Origin: Gordionus sp. m RMFG-2023
Taxonomy: Eukaryota > Nematomorpha > Gordioida > Chordodea > Parachordodidae
DNA: 64,000 nt
Assembly: GCF_954871325.1 (NCBI RefSeq)
Contig: NC_088779.1
Location: forward strand, 15,688,846-15,752,845
Reading direction: 5' to 3'
Under the pieces are notes generated by a model that saw only the letters and a program-made list of their open reading frames with translations, was not told the origin of the DNA and did no database searches. The position numbers and the translations under genes are program-made. Shown one piece after another: positions 28,501-43,500 of the stretch; position 1 is the stretch's first letter, and the number at the start of each line of letters is the position of its first letter.

Positions 28501-31500
28501 GTAAATGACAAGTGGGAAGTCATGAAGAAAGCCTGGGTGATGACAACTGAGGAGGTGAGTGGATGGACAAAAGAGCTGCCAGGACATAAGGAAACTTGGT
28601 GGTGGAACCCGGATGTAGCGAAAGCTGTAGATGAGAAATGGAGGTGCTCCAAAGAATGGTATAATAATAAAGAAAATAATGAGAACGATATTTACAAGAT
28701 GGCAAAAGAAATGCTAAGAAATCAATAGCGAAGGCGCAAGAAGAAAAAAAGCAGGAGTTTGCTAAAGTAATGGAATGCTCTGAAGGAATTAAAAATGTGG
28801 TTCAAAGCAGGCAAAAAAGAGGCAGGATATGGTAGGTGATAAATGTTTGAAATGAAGGAAAAATGGTGATTGATAATATTGGTATTAAGAACCCTTGAAA
28901 GATCTACATGGAAAGACTTTTGAATGAAGAAAATGAATAGGATAATGATGTTTGTTAGTTGTGCAATCTGATGACTTAGGGATTGAATGGTTAATGAATG
29001 TAGCCAATCAAATTGTCATAGCTGGCAATGAATTATAATATCCAAGTATACAAGGAGAAAGGTGATTCTTTAGATTGCGGGTCTTACAGAACTATTAAAC
29101 TCTTGGAACATGTAATTAAGGTATTTGAGAGTTTGAGAAGCGGATAAAGGAACAAACAAAAATAGATGAAATGCAGTTTGGTTTTACATCGGGGAAAGGT
29201 GAATAGATGTAATTTTTGTGGTGAGACAAATACAGGAGAAATATCTTGCGAAGGAAAAGAAACTGTATTATGCGTTTTTGATTTAGAGAAGGCATTTGAC
29301 AGGGTGCCGCGCGAGGTTATTAGATGGGCCTAGAGAAAATCATGTGTTAAGGAATGGTTGGTTATGGCAGTGATGATAATGTAGGTAGGAGCAACTGCAC
29401 CGATGATGAAGATAGTGAAAGCTTTGAAGTGAAAATAGGACTTCATCAAGGATCTGTGCTGAGTCCTTTATTATTTTTCTTAGTAATGGATGTGGTGGCT
29501 AAAGAAATGTGTGAAGGACTTCCATGAGAGCTATTATATGCAGATGACCTTGTATTAATGGCAAACAGTGAGGAAGAATTACGGAATATAATTAGTAAAT
29601 GGAAGATGACCATGGAAGCAAAGGGTCTGAAAATGAATGCAGCAAGATAAAAAGATAATTGGTGGAGAAAATGTGGGAAAGGAGTTGCTAGAAATTCAAT
29701 TTAATGCAGCATATGCCAAAAATGGGTACATAATAAATGTAGCGGGAAAAAAGAAAGCTTGATGTTAGCAAGAATTACCTTATTTGTAGAATGTGCATAA
29801 AAGGATGCATAATAATGATAACGTAGAAAATGGTGGTCTGGATATTGACAATAGGTTAACCCTAGGGAAAGTGGATAAGTTTTGTTATTTGAGTGATATG
29901 CTAAACGCAGAGTGGTGTCGATTCTGCCGTTGTTGTAACGGTCAGACAAGAATGAAATAAGTTCGGAGAGATGTCGTCTCTTCTACCAAATAAAAAAGTC
30001 TATCTGAATAAAGGTGAAGGTTTACATAAGCTTTGTGAGGAGTTGTTTAGTTTATGGCGGCGAAACATGGGCAATGAAAACGACTCACAGCCAAATAAAA
30101 AAAATAGAAATGAGGATGATTAGATGGATGTGAGAGAGAAAAACTAGCAAGGAATAGCGAGCAAGATTGGGTATAGAAATGATTGGAGTGGTAATGTGAC
30201 GAAATAAACTAAGATGGTTTGGGCATGTGCAACGTATGACAAAAGATGACTGGATAAAGAGATGCTATTTCGTGGAAGTAGGAAGATCAAGACCTAGACC
30301 AAGATGACGTGGACAAATGTGATAGCGGCGGATATGAGAAGTATGAATCTTACAAATATTGATGCTCAGGACCATCAAAAATGGTAAAGAAAAATCAGAG
30401 GGAAAACTGGCCTATATGGGTAAACCTGGAAATCACCATAAAACGGAGAAGAAGATATAATATCCATTGTCAATAAAGTAATGTTTAAAGGCAGATTCGT
30501 AGATTACATATTTAATTTTATATAATATCTCATGACAATATTATATGTTATACATGTCAAACATCAATATGATGTCAATCATTTAGATTTGGAGAAAGCA
30601 GCTTTCCTTGTGATACAATAAAATATTAGTTATTGATCTTTTTAGTGGGATGAAGCATATCCACTGAATAAAAATTTAAAGATTGATTTTGATATTGGCT
30701 TTTATTTAATTTTTATCTGTTAATTTAAAATGTGTCATAAGAAATACTTTTATTAATAAAAATGCAATATTATATCAAAGAAACAATAAATTGTAAGTAT
30801 TTATATACATTTCCTTTAATTATTAATTTGAATGATTTTATGATATTGAATATTATTTATTTAATATTAGAAATAAGAGAAGAGGGGGGGGGGGATTAAA
30901 TATACCTCATCTAGTGTCACAAGAAGATGTCAAATAACATATTCTTGTTTTCAAACACTTGAATTAAGAATTTACTAAAATATAAAAAGGCTGGCCTTAT
31001 AAAGAATTATGAATTTTTCTACTATAATTGGTATGTTTTTCCAGATTTCGCATAGCATATGCTAGAGCAAGAATTAGGATCCCTTATTTCCAAATAATAA
31101 TTAAACTCATAGTCTGAAGATATAAAAACATTTTATTTCAGAGAAATCATAAATTTATAAATATTATAAATAAATTAATTAAAAAAATAATATTTTTAGG
31201 CCAACAATTTTTTTTTACATATTTTCCTGTTTTATAAACTTTTATATTTTCATGAATTATATGGGGTTATTTTTAATATTTCTTTCATTTGTGACAAAAT
31301 TTCCAAAAAAATAAATGAAGGCGACGTCTGCGGAGCCCAAAAATTAATCTCCTCACAATCAAAACTAGCCCCATCTAATGATGCGACACTTGAAAACCTA
31401 AAATCTCTCCATCCACGAGCTTCTTATACTAGCTTACCAAATCCTCCGCCCAATATTCCTCCTCTCACAATATCAAACCAAGATATAAGTGACACTATAA

Positions 31501-34500
31501 ACGAATTTAATAAATTTTCAGCAGCAGGTCCTGACGGCTATAGACCTTCCTACTTCCAAACATTCATAAAATCTTCCAATTCAAATAGTTTTTTTTTAAC
31601 TCACTTACATCCTTCCTCAATAATAATCACTAGAGATATCCCCACATTAGCTCATCAAATAATATTTGGAGCTAACTTGATTGCATTTGAAAAACCGAAA
31701 GGTGGTATCCGCCCAATAGCTATCGGTTCTTTCTTCAGACGCCTGATTACTAAAATCATCGCAAAAAAAATAAAAACCGTTACTCATTCCCTGCTTGGCA
31801 ATTACCAATTAGGCTGCGGAACAAAAGGAGGCGTAGATATAGCCTCTCACTATCTCCGAATCTACCTACAACATCCACCTTTAAACTCCGTTCCTTGCAA
31901 AATTGATTTCAAAAACGCCTTCAATACAGTATCTCGTTCCTCGGCTCTCGAATCGTTTTACGATAATTTCCCCCAATACTCGCGCATTGTTGACATTTGC
32001 TATACCAATAGCACTCCCCTCATTTTCAATGGTTGCGTTATATACGCAGAAGAGGGTGTTCAGCAGGGCGACCCCCTAGGCCCTATACTTTTCTAGCCAT
32101 CCATAATATGATGAAAGATCTCAAATCTAATTTTGATCTAGACCTTGATTTATGGTACCTAGACGATGGCACTCTCTGCGGTAACCAACATCAAATAAGC
32201 AAAGCCCTCTTCCACCTCGAAAAAGAATGCCCCAAAATAGGCCTAGAATTAAACAAAACCAAAACAGAAATCTGCATACTCAACCCCGAAATTCCCCTAG
32301 ACTCATTTAAAGATTACAATATTATCGAAATCGAAGATATCCAACTCTTGGGCTCCCCACTACTAAATAATAAAATCTCGAATAAAACTATCGATAAAAC
32401 CTTCTTCGAGTTGCAAAACTTGGAAAAGTTCATCAATTATATCCCATCGCACCAACTTTTTTATCTATTAAGTAAGTGCCTATATTTACCTAAAATCTCA
32501 CACCTCTTCCACTCATCCTCCTCATTCACCTCCTCAGAATTTTTCACCAAGCATAATATTCGCTTAAAGACCTTAATGGAAAGGATCCTTAATCTTCCAT
32601 TATCAGACTTTAATTGGCACCTTGCTCAATTACCCGCTAAACTAGGCGGTATCGACCTGATCCCCTTAGAATTACTCGCCCTATCTCTTTTTATCTCTAA
32701 TTGCCTTTCGCTCAATTCCGCGATCTCATCTTTTATAACCCCCAATGACGATCTCTTAACAGTAGCAATCGAAAAATGGAATCTACTAACCCCAGACGGC
32801 CAAACATTCCTAACCGAAATTTCTAATAAATCAATCTTGGAACCCCTTATAAAGAAACTTCAAAATAGTCTCAACCCCTCCGATACAGCGATATTCAACT
32901 TCTTCAATTAAACGATAAATATGGCGGATATGAATGGCTTGAGGCACTTCCAAGCCTAACCCTTGATAATCTCTTAACCAATGACCAACTGAGAGTTACC
33001 ATAGGATTTAGACTAGGATGCTCGCTAACACATTCACACACTTGCCACCTTTGCAACCTACCCGTACAACCAAATGCAAGACACGGCCTAAACTGCTCCC
33101 GTAGCCAAGGTCGCCACCTCCGGCATAAAGCAATAAATAAAATCATCCATAACGCTCTCAATAAAGCTAAAATTCCTAACATTCTAGAACCAACAAACCT
33201 CTCTCTACAAGATGGTCTCAGACCTGACGGTTTAACCTGCATCCCATGGTCCAATGGGAAATCCCTAATTTGGGACGCTACCTGTGTCTCTTCCTTTCCC
33301 TCATCAATTAATTCAAATCCTCTTACTAATGGCGAAAATAAAAAAATCAATAAATACTCAATATTAAATAATTTTATTTTTCAACCTATAGTCATCCATC
33401 ACAACTAATGGTAATTTCTCCCAATCAACATATTCATTTTTAAAAATTTTAGCATGTAAAATTTTTAACATAACAAACGAAAAACGCGAGTCAATCTTCC
33501 TAAAACAAAAAATACAATTAGAAATTTTTAAACATAATTATACATGTTTTTTAGGTACATTTTTACTATAAGCTCTTTTTAGAGCCATCGATATATTTAA
33601 AATTTACACTCATTTTTAATATTTTTAATTTGTATATTAGTTATTCTTGTAAATTGCTATTATTAATATGAAAATTAAGTATAATAAAAAAAAAATTTTC
33701 CCAAATAAAAAAAAAAAAATTAATCAATTCTTCCAAAAAAATCAAAATTTTACATAAATTTTAAATTTATATCATTTTATAATAAAAAAATATATATTCA
33801 TATTCTTTTGTAAATTAAACAGCCATTTTTGTTATAAAAAAAATATACAAATTAAATTTTTTAAAAATTCTCCAACTTGAAGAATTTTTTTTGTTATTTT
33901 ATTATCTTATTATATATTATAATTAATTCTGCATTCATTAATATATAAATATTTAAACAATAATTAATATTATTTCTTTTTGAAAAGTTCTATATTACAA
34001 TTTATATGTAATTTGAATAAAACATAAAAAAATTATAAATACATGAAATCTTTAACCTTAGAATCTTTATAACCATAAATTATTAAAATAGATGTTGCAA
34101 TTTTCAAAATGGCGATTATTTTAAAAATGTTTTTATAACATTATACAATTGGGTATTGTGCAGTGTATGTTAATATAATGGTTATGTATCACTGAAATTT
34201 AGAGAATTATATTAAATAAATTAAAGGATAATTAATCTTATGTTGTAGAATTTCAGTTATTGTTATATTTTGGTTTGATTGACTTTATATCATAAGAATT
34301 TCTCTTAATATAGCTGATTTCTCAAAACTTATTTTTATATCATATTCATTTTAAAAAATCACTCATTTCAAAAAACTATTTTAAACCCGAAGAATCATGA
34401 TTTATTGGTTTTAGAGGGGACAAATCTTTAATTTAATGTTTTCTATTTCTTTGGTTTATAAACATAAAAAAATTTTATTAAAATTGAAAGGGTCGGGTTG

Positions 34501-37500
34501 AATCGCTTTTATAAAATATTACCTTAGTATAAGCATAATCTTCCAGAATATGCCTCTTCTAACCCCGATTTTGGTGATATTGTGGCTTTGCCTTGAACCT
34601 GCATTGTCAGAACACCGCAAGGAATAAAAAAATGCCATTTGCTGAAACCCTGACGGAATGAAATCGGGGGAAAAAAATTATGGTAGTACTTTTAACTAAG
34701 ATTATTATTTTATGGTAATGGGAATTTAATTATTAATCAGGTGAAAATAACACATTTTATCTATGGTAAAAAAAATGACATATCATACTGGACATTTCCT
34801 TGGAAAGAATGTCCAGGTGACAATTCACGAGCAGCTAAATAAATGTTTACAGGTGTTTTCCATATTCATAATCTAAAAGATTAATGAGGTTTAATTATGT
34901 TAGCTCAATGGTTTATATATGCAAATTAGTTTTTTTAATTGGCGTGGTAGGCCAGAGGTAATAACTCCTAGAATGAGGCCTCATATCTATCAAGTCCTGG
35001 CTGGGAAATCAGATATTTCATTGAAAGGACTACGCGTCTAATAACAAATTCGTACAGCAAAAATAAAATTGGCCTGCATTCCAGATCACAGAATTTGCCT
35101 AATCCCTCCAAAAATATAGATGTGGGTATATTATATAAATGTGTTCGAGATCCCGGGGCTACTATTATTTCAAAAGTATGATTTTTTCGGCTGAAATCGG
35201 AACAAAATATCCTTGTTCCGTGTCCCTCGAAATAAGAAAACCTCATAATATTTGCTTGAACTTCGGGAGTACTCATGTGTAAATTCAATTTTGTGCCAAC
35301 CAAAAGTCTAAGTGATGCCGTAAATCTTGTATTCGTTTTTAATACTTGAGGAGGTTGTTTTTCGATAACAAATGTGCTGTGAAAAAATAATATACTATTA
35401 TCAATAAACATGTTATTTACTCATAAACTAGAGAAGATAATATTTTTAATATATTTGAGTTTAAATTATGTAACATATCATTGTGTTCCAATATAGCAAA
35501 CTGATTTTGAAAACTTAAAAGTCTTTTTATTTGTTTTCTATTACGCCAAGCTACATCCGATATTTGTTCGAACCTTAAAAAGAAATAAATGAATCATAAA
35601 AATAGTATATTAACCATTTTTGGATTTGATTTAAATTATCATCAAATGGTACTCCACTCCCAGACAATTTTTGGTTTATTTTCCATTTAATTAGCTCTTC
35701 ATTAATAACAGTGTTCATGAAATCCAGTAGTAAATTTTGTGTTTTTAATAATTGCTCAGCAAAATGCTTTTGTGAAGATTCAAATATTCAGATTTAAAAT
35801 ATAATTACTAATCTTTTTCCACGTATCTCAACACTTTTTGATTCTAAAGCCTGTAATAGTGTATCCTTATTATGTTTAAGCCTAGCATATTCAATCATAT
35901 GAGATTGTGCATCTGAATGTTTATTATCCTCAATATTATAAGATGTAGCAAAATGTTTAACTTGAGCTTTCAAAATTATAAATTAATGGATTATAAATTT
36001 AATAAAATATATACCACATAATTTTTTTCCTTCTTGGTTATTTAAAATAAATGACTCTTGTTCTTGTTGTATTTGCTGTAAGAGATCATCAGCCTCCTAA
36101 AAAAATTGATTTATTAATTTTAATATATATATAAACATAGGTTCGGGTGTGAAGTAATTCAAATTTGGATTTATAAGCAGGGTTGTCGGCATAAGCAGAA
36201 GAGGGCGTTAAATGCTAATGGAAAAAATTGTATTTGTGATAAAACTTTTATAAAACTTTATCCTTTTCAACAACGAGACTTTTTTCCATTTGTAGACAAT
36301 TTTGTATTGTTCGAACCATTTCTAAAGGATTATCGCTATATAGTTCCTAAAATTTTAAGGGTTATAAATAAAATAAAATATGTAAACTTGAAAATATTTT
36401 GCAGATGATGATAGCCTATAAGTCAATGGCATAAAGTGAACACCTTGGTTAGCTAACTCAGATATTGATCTATTTATTTCAAAAAGAAAGGATTGAAACA
36501 AATTTTGGGCATAACTCAAATGCTGAATGTTGTCAGGATTGATGGAATGCCTAGTATTTGGAAAAATTAAAATATAAATTTAATCTTTTAAATATGGTAT
36601 GAAAAATAGAGTGTGGATATAAATTTGCAAATTAACAAATATCAGACCCGTAAGCCCGGCAGTATTTTAATATGCACGGGCCGAATCGTATTTTAATTTT
36701 AATATATCCGAGCCAAACCTATAAAGATTTTTAATATCCGGGCTGGGCTGAATATTTTAAAACCAAATATTATAAATCGCCATTATTATCTAAAATAAAT
36801 ATATATTTTAAAAAATTCGAGCCGGATATAAAATCCAGGCCGGGCAGTCTGATAAATATATTATTATAAAATAATTATTAAACTTTTTAAATTTAATTAT
36901 AAGATTAAGATGATATTTAAGAAACAATAATAAAAACAACTATTACATATTTCTTAGTATTTTATTCGAAACAGTATTTAAATTGATTTGTCAGTAATAG
37001 TAAATATAATTTTCTACATTATTTTAATTTTAATAGCAATAAAATAAGTATATAAACTGTACCAGTAAAATAAATTCCTTATAATCAATTATATCCAAAT
37101 TGTTATATTTTTGATATGAAAATATAAATTATAATCACTAATCAATTCAAATTTAGCTAAAAATCGGCGAGAAAAATGATTTGATAAAAATCCTGTATGT
37201 CAATTAATTAGTTGGAAAATAATATAAATCGAACGTTTAATTTTTCTTTATTGCTCATATTTTAATTTCCTTTTAAAATGATACAAAATACAACCAAAAA
37301 TAACAAAATTTTAAGAATTTCGAGCAGGGCCAAAAAATTATCACAAATAAGATTTTGGACTGAGCCAAAGAATATCGCCAACCGGGCCTGGTTAAAACTC
37401 TAAATTTTTAAAAATTGCGTAATTGGCTGGGCTGTAAAATATCTTCCCAATCTGGGCGGCTAAAATTTTAATCTCATCAGTCTTTGATTTTAATATTAAA

Positions 37501-40500
37501 TAACAAAAAACTAAACCTTGCGGATTAAATATTAAATTATATTTTATTATTAAAATTATTTTTAACATAATTATCAGAGACCTGCAGTGGCACCATTTGC
37601 ACGGCCGGGCCCGGATTTTTTTAAAAAAATTTTCGGCTAGGCCCGGGTTTTATATTTTAGGCAGGATATTTTTAAAATGTATTACATTTATTTTTAAGAT
37701 TTACACCATCTTTTGTTATATTTTTAAATGGAATATATTAATCTATAAATTAACCTATATTCAGTAATTTATAATTTTAATGATTAACCGTACATCGTAT
37801 CACGTCAATACCCGCGACTTTTTCTGGGAAAAACATTATAGCTAATATATTAGCGCGAATGCATTACCGCGAATGCATCATAGCCAATGCATTTTAGCGA
37901 ATTACATCATGCATTATCGAAAATACATTACAGCAAATGCATTAACTAATATCGCATATGCAATAGTGATTTATAGTTGACAAATGGTTGACATAATTAA
38001 TAAAGAGTATTAAAATTTCTTTTGCTACTTATCCACTTACTTTCTAATAAAGAGTTCACCATTAAAGTTTTTATTTTTTAAATATACCGGACACTATAAT
38101 TTTTTTTACCTTTTGAGAGTTCCTGGTCCATAATATTATTCCACAAGATCTCTTTTACTCTAAAATAAATCTTTAAACTTTCTACTGCCATATTCTAACT
38201 CATTTAGAAGCTCAAACCTTTTTCAAAAAACTAAAAGCCCAATGAACCATAATTTTTTTCTACCTGATCTCTATTTCTCTGAGGAAATTCTTTGACTCAC
38301 TACTTATATTCTAACTCATTTAGCAAGTATGGACTTTTTTTAAAAAACTAGAAAACCACCTTAATTGTCGGTTCTATATTTATTTAAAGTAGTGTTTTTA
38401 AATCTTTAAGACTCTAAAACACGTCACTTGCTATTTATGAAATTTCGTAATTTATTAAGAAATATAATTTTAGTATCCTCAATTTTTTTAATAGTCGTTA
38501 TTTTTAGAAATTGTGAAACACTAATATTTGACAAAGAATAACTTAAGACTCTCATTTATATCTATTTAAAATGGGCCAGAGTATTCCATTATGTAGATCT
38601 ATAGCCAGGTGCTGACCTTTTTTTCAAATTATAAATTATAATAGAAAACATAAACACTTTGAGATCTTGTTAAAATAATGAATATAATTCATCTATCCTA
38701 TTTTTTTCTTTTATAACACCTTACAATAAACGCCAATTTGATTATTTCTTGCAAAATTAGGGCCATATTTTATTGATTTTTCTTTCAAGTTTGAGTCAAA
38801 AGGTAGTAGCCTATTACTTGATAATTTTTCGGTATATGGAACCCGTGTTTTGGGGTATCTTTAAAGCTTGTTGAACTGAACGAATATTCCATTTCTAGAG
38901 AAATCAGGAATTAAACTTGGTGCATTCCATTTTTTCTTCTCATGGCATCTTCTTTTGATAAAATTTACAAAAGTATCGAATGGTTTTTTTATATTGTTAA
39001 TAGCATTTAATAATGAGAATACCGAAATATTTTGTGTTATAGTTTATGATTTAGGATAAATTTTTAAAAAGAAGAGCGTGACTATATTTTTTTATTTTAA
39101 TTTTCTAAAAAACCCCACTTAATAAAATTTAAAATATTTTGAGAATATTAATACACAAAATAAAATAGGAAATTTCATAAAAAACGAATGAATTTCAGAG
39201 TTATAGATCTCATGAATAACTTTCATCCAATAGTAGGGACTAGGGCTAGTCGGAACAATTTTTGTCAAAATCATCAGAATCCTGAAAATAATTGTTGTAT
39301 TTAAATTTATAATATACCATGAGATAGCCCAGCAAACATTTACCTAAAGTCATACATTAATAAATATTTTTAGTATTTTATATTTTATCTAAAGATTGAT
39401 TCTAGTAAAGGTTATTTTTGAGACATCAGGCCCCAAACAAGGGGCTTGTAGATTCCATTGACTTATTAAGTCTCCTATAGGATAATTAATATTATTATTC
39501 CAATTTTCATGGATTATGTTTTAATCATATAAAAATGTCAAAATATGACATTTTATTAATTTAATTATTTTTTTGATATTTCTCTAAAGTAAAGCTTCCT
39601 AAAGGTAACGAGAACGGTAATGCGATTCTTTTTTTTAAATAACGGTAATGCAAAACGTTACTTTAAATTTTTTCAAAAAATATGGGAAAAACATATTTTA
39701 TTGTATTATAAAATTATTTTTATTTATTTTTTGAATTTATAAATAATTTAAGCCGAACAGATCAACCATAAAATTTCCCCATTTTTATTTTAAATTTTCA
39801 TTGTTAGATTTTCAGTCAAAATTGTAAATCTAATTAATATTTAATCAATCAAGATATGTTAATTTATATTCTTATTCTCTAATATTATAATTTATTTAAT
39901 AAAGAATATAATGTCAATTATACATATTTCTTCAGATGAAGATGATTTGGCCTGCCCTGGTCCCAGTATGTTTTTTACACCAATATAAAAATTAAGTGTA
40001 CAAAGTCTAAACTTTGTAAAATTGTGTCGCAACTCTAATATTTCCTAAATTGTGGAATAAGTATGGACAGTCTAGAAATTGTGCAGCCATTAAGGAAGAA
40101 ATAGGAATATGAACTCTTTTTATAACTAAGTGAAATTAATTATCTCATTAAGGAGAATAACCAGTTTGACGAATCTTGTGATAACTGAATCGCAGAGATT
40201 TTCAGATAATGACAAGTTTTTCATATATAATGTATGATTAGTGTACTAAAAAATGATATGTGTATATGACTTTAATGGAACCTGTTGCTACGCTCTTCAG
40301 ATTTTAGAACATTTGGGATATCTCACTTTCATGATAACTATAATAATATTAAAACTTTAAAAACTTGCTTTAAATAATTTAAGTTTTGTATGGCACTTAT
40401 TAATGCACTGCAAGACAAAGACATATATAAAAGTTAACAATTTATATTTTGATTATATTTATTTTCTATAGATTCGAATACAAAGATTAATATATACTAA

Positions 40501-43500
40501 GCAAAGCAATAATTCACTCGCTACTTAATTTAGATTAGTCCTGGATAAAATATAGGTCAACGAAGTTAGAAAGCTTGAACTTATTTCCAGTTTGAGAAAG
40601 TATCTTGACACATAAAAAGTTGACTTTGACCTTTAAAAAATAACACACATACCAGATTATTTTCTGATAAAGATTAAAAAAAATTGATAAGGATCTGAAT
40701 GAAAATTCTTTTGAAGATGATCTATCAAGCTTTTTTCAATTTTTTTCTAATTTTTAATAAATTCCCCCAATTAAAATTTTTATTTATAAAATATAATACA
40801 AGTTTTCTATCCTCGTGTCAGTTGAACGTGTGTTTAGGCGAAAGATGTGTTAAGCACTCTCTTGTATATCTGAAATTTAGAAAATCAATCGTTAAAAATA
40901 AATAAAAAATTATTTAAAAAATATTTTATCTTATAATATATTATTTGTGTATAATTTTATTTATATTATAAATGGGGGAAAAATTATTATAAAAAGATCT
41001 CATCTTAAACTGGAGGACATCTTTACACTTCTTCCATCACACAAGTCCTTTTTTTTGCTAAAAAATTTCTTTTTTATACCAAGGATTCTTTACGCACTTC
41101 GGTCAACACCAATTTTTAAATATCCTATTCCTCTCCAAACTTACGAAAAAGGAATAAAGGACTTAACCGAAAAAATAGTAAATATCAGATTCAACGAAAC
41201 CGCTTGGGCCCAAGCAACTCTTCCAACCAAATTTGGTGGTCTCGGCATCAGATCTCCACATGACTTAGCAATAACTACTTTCATATCGAGTAGTCTCTTG
41301 ACAAAGCCAATAACCACCGCCCATAATTCTAAAGAAGACCTTTCCTTAATTGTGGCTATGGATATTTGGAAAACAAGGATCAATGCTGATTCTCATCCTC
41401 CCACAACCCATAGACAGAAAGACTGGGATGCACCAGTGGTTGCTCGCTGCGTTGAAACTCTCTTATCTAGCATGCAATCTACCGACCGCACCCTATTCTC
41501 TTCCCTGCTCAATGGTACGGGACATGAGTTTCTTGAGGCCATCCCATCTACCAATCTTCAGCTTCAACTATCCAACAATAAATTTGCCCACGCCATCGGC
41601 ATTCGTCTAAATTATTCCATCACTCACCCTCACATCTGCTCAGGGTGCAACTCGCCAGTTGACTCGAAGGGTAGACATAGTTTACATTGTCGCTCCTGCA
41701 ATGGACGATTCATCAGACACAAGCAATGTAATACAATCATCCAACATGCACTGAAATCCGCCCAAATTCCTTCCACTCTAGAACTACAGGGTCTTTTTAG
41801 ATCTGACGGTAAACGTCCTGACGGGATCTCTCAAATCCCATGGAGGAGAGGGCAACTTTTGGTATGGGACTATTCCTGTATTGACCCCTTGGCCCCATCC
41901 AACCACGCCATCAACATCCTTGACCAGAAGGAACAACTTAAAACTTCTAAATACACAGAAATAATGAACGATCATTGATTCATCCCAATCATATCAACCA
42001 CTCTTGGCACCTTCGGCAAACTCGCCTTAGCATTTTTCAAAAACTTAGGATCACAAATCAGCAAACTCTCAGAAGAACCTCGAGAGGGTTTTTTTCTTCG
42101 TCAACGATTATCCATAGCGATTCTCAAAGCTAATTATATCAGTTTCAATGGTAGTCTTCTAGCCAAAGAGCTATCCTAGACAACACTTACGTCCCTTTTT
42201 CATTTTTGTTTCCCTGCGTCACACCATCTCCGTTCTTTTTTTTTATAGTATTATTATATATTTTTCAAACATTTTTAAATATATTAAAACATAAAATATT
42301 ATATTTTCGTTTTTTTTAATACTTTATATTATTAATTATTTGAAAATTGAAAATAAAGGATTTCATAATTGTGTTCTCAAAAAGGAACCATAATTAAAAA
42401 AAAAATATATATTATTTTTGTATAATTTATTTATATTAACAATATAAATTAACCTCTATTTAAAATATTTATGATATTCTTGTTATAATGTTTGCCACCA
42501 TTCCTTCCTATCAAAATGCAGTCCTTCATGTCATAAAATTAACTAACTTTTCTAATTTATAGTTAAGCTTAAAATTTCAATGGCTAAATTTTTAATTTAA
42601 TTTCTCTTAATTACCAAAAAATTGTAATCTACCTTTCTTCATATTGCACTATTAACAAATTATTTGTTGTAATTGTTTTAATTTGTTACCAATAATGGAA
42701 TATCAAATTTTGAATCATAGTAATTCTCCAACGAGTGATATATAACTTTTAGAAACTATTAATTATAATCTTAAACCTTCAAAATTCCCACAATGTCTTA
42801 AACATTTCACCTTCTGTGGTTTAATAGACATAAATGTAAGTTCTTAAATAATGATACAGTTTTAAATGTTAACAATGACCCTATTGTAACATCAATATCG
42901 TAATCCCACATCTACCTGATATTTCTTTCTCCCCCATATTCTCCTCCAAGCCTAATGTTATTACTCGAATCCCTAAACTCGTTTATTGGTAGCTAAATCT
43001 ATCTCTGATTTTCCTCCCTCTATTTTAATTATGAAAAGGAATGGCTTAAATATTTTTTTAAAGCTTTAATACTTTCAAAGTGCCTGACAAATTTTTACTC
43101 AAATCTTTAACTCAACAAATTTGAGATGCCGTCCTTAACAACATACCTTCTTGTTGAATTTTCATTCTCCAATTATTGTACAAAAAAAATATAACTTCTT
43201 CTTTAGTGATCAAAGCCAACCTTATATCTAAAAAAAAATTGATAATCTAAAAATCAAAAGTGTGCTTAAGTTAGCATTTACTTATGATTCACTTGCCGAT
43301 GCCTCTCATGATACTACCATCAATCCTATAATTCACGCGATTGATTTCACATAGGAAGAAGTTAGAAAAGTCATCTTTACATTCCATTGTATTCCGCCCA
43401 TGGACTGGATGGAATTCGTCCTGTACTTCTTCAGGGCATTACTTCTGCATTAATATGTTCCCATACTTCAATCCTAACCTTGCTTGCCAACTTTTGTAAT

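Noticed and set aside
32904-33350. 148-codon minus-strand frame
   Set aside because: Antisense shadow of the zinc knuckle and endonuclease part of LINE E1.
34968-35241. Continuation of the open frame beyond STAT exon 8
   Set aside because: No STAT similarity, and the split Ser codon joins perfectly to exon 9 at 22,626, so this is intron read-through.
38110-38191. Minus-strand ATG exon ([17 protein letters not shown]) as STAT exon 1
   Set aside because: Its donor leaves one base, but exon 2 needs two. The exon at 51,506-51,630 matches STAT N-termini far better and fits the phase exactly.
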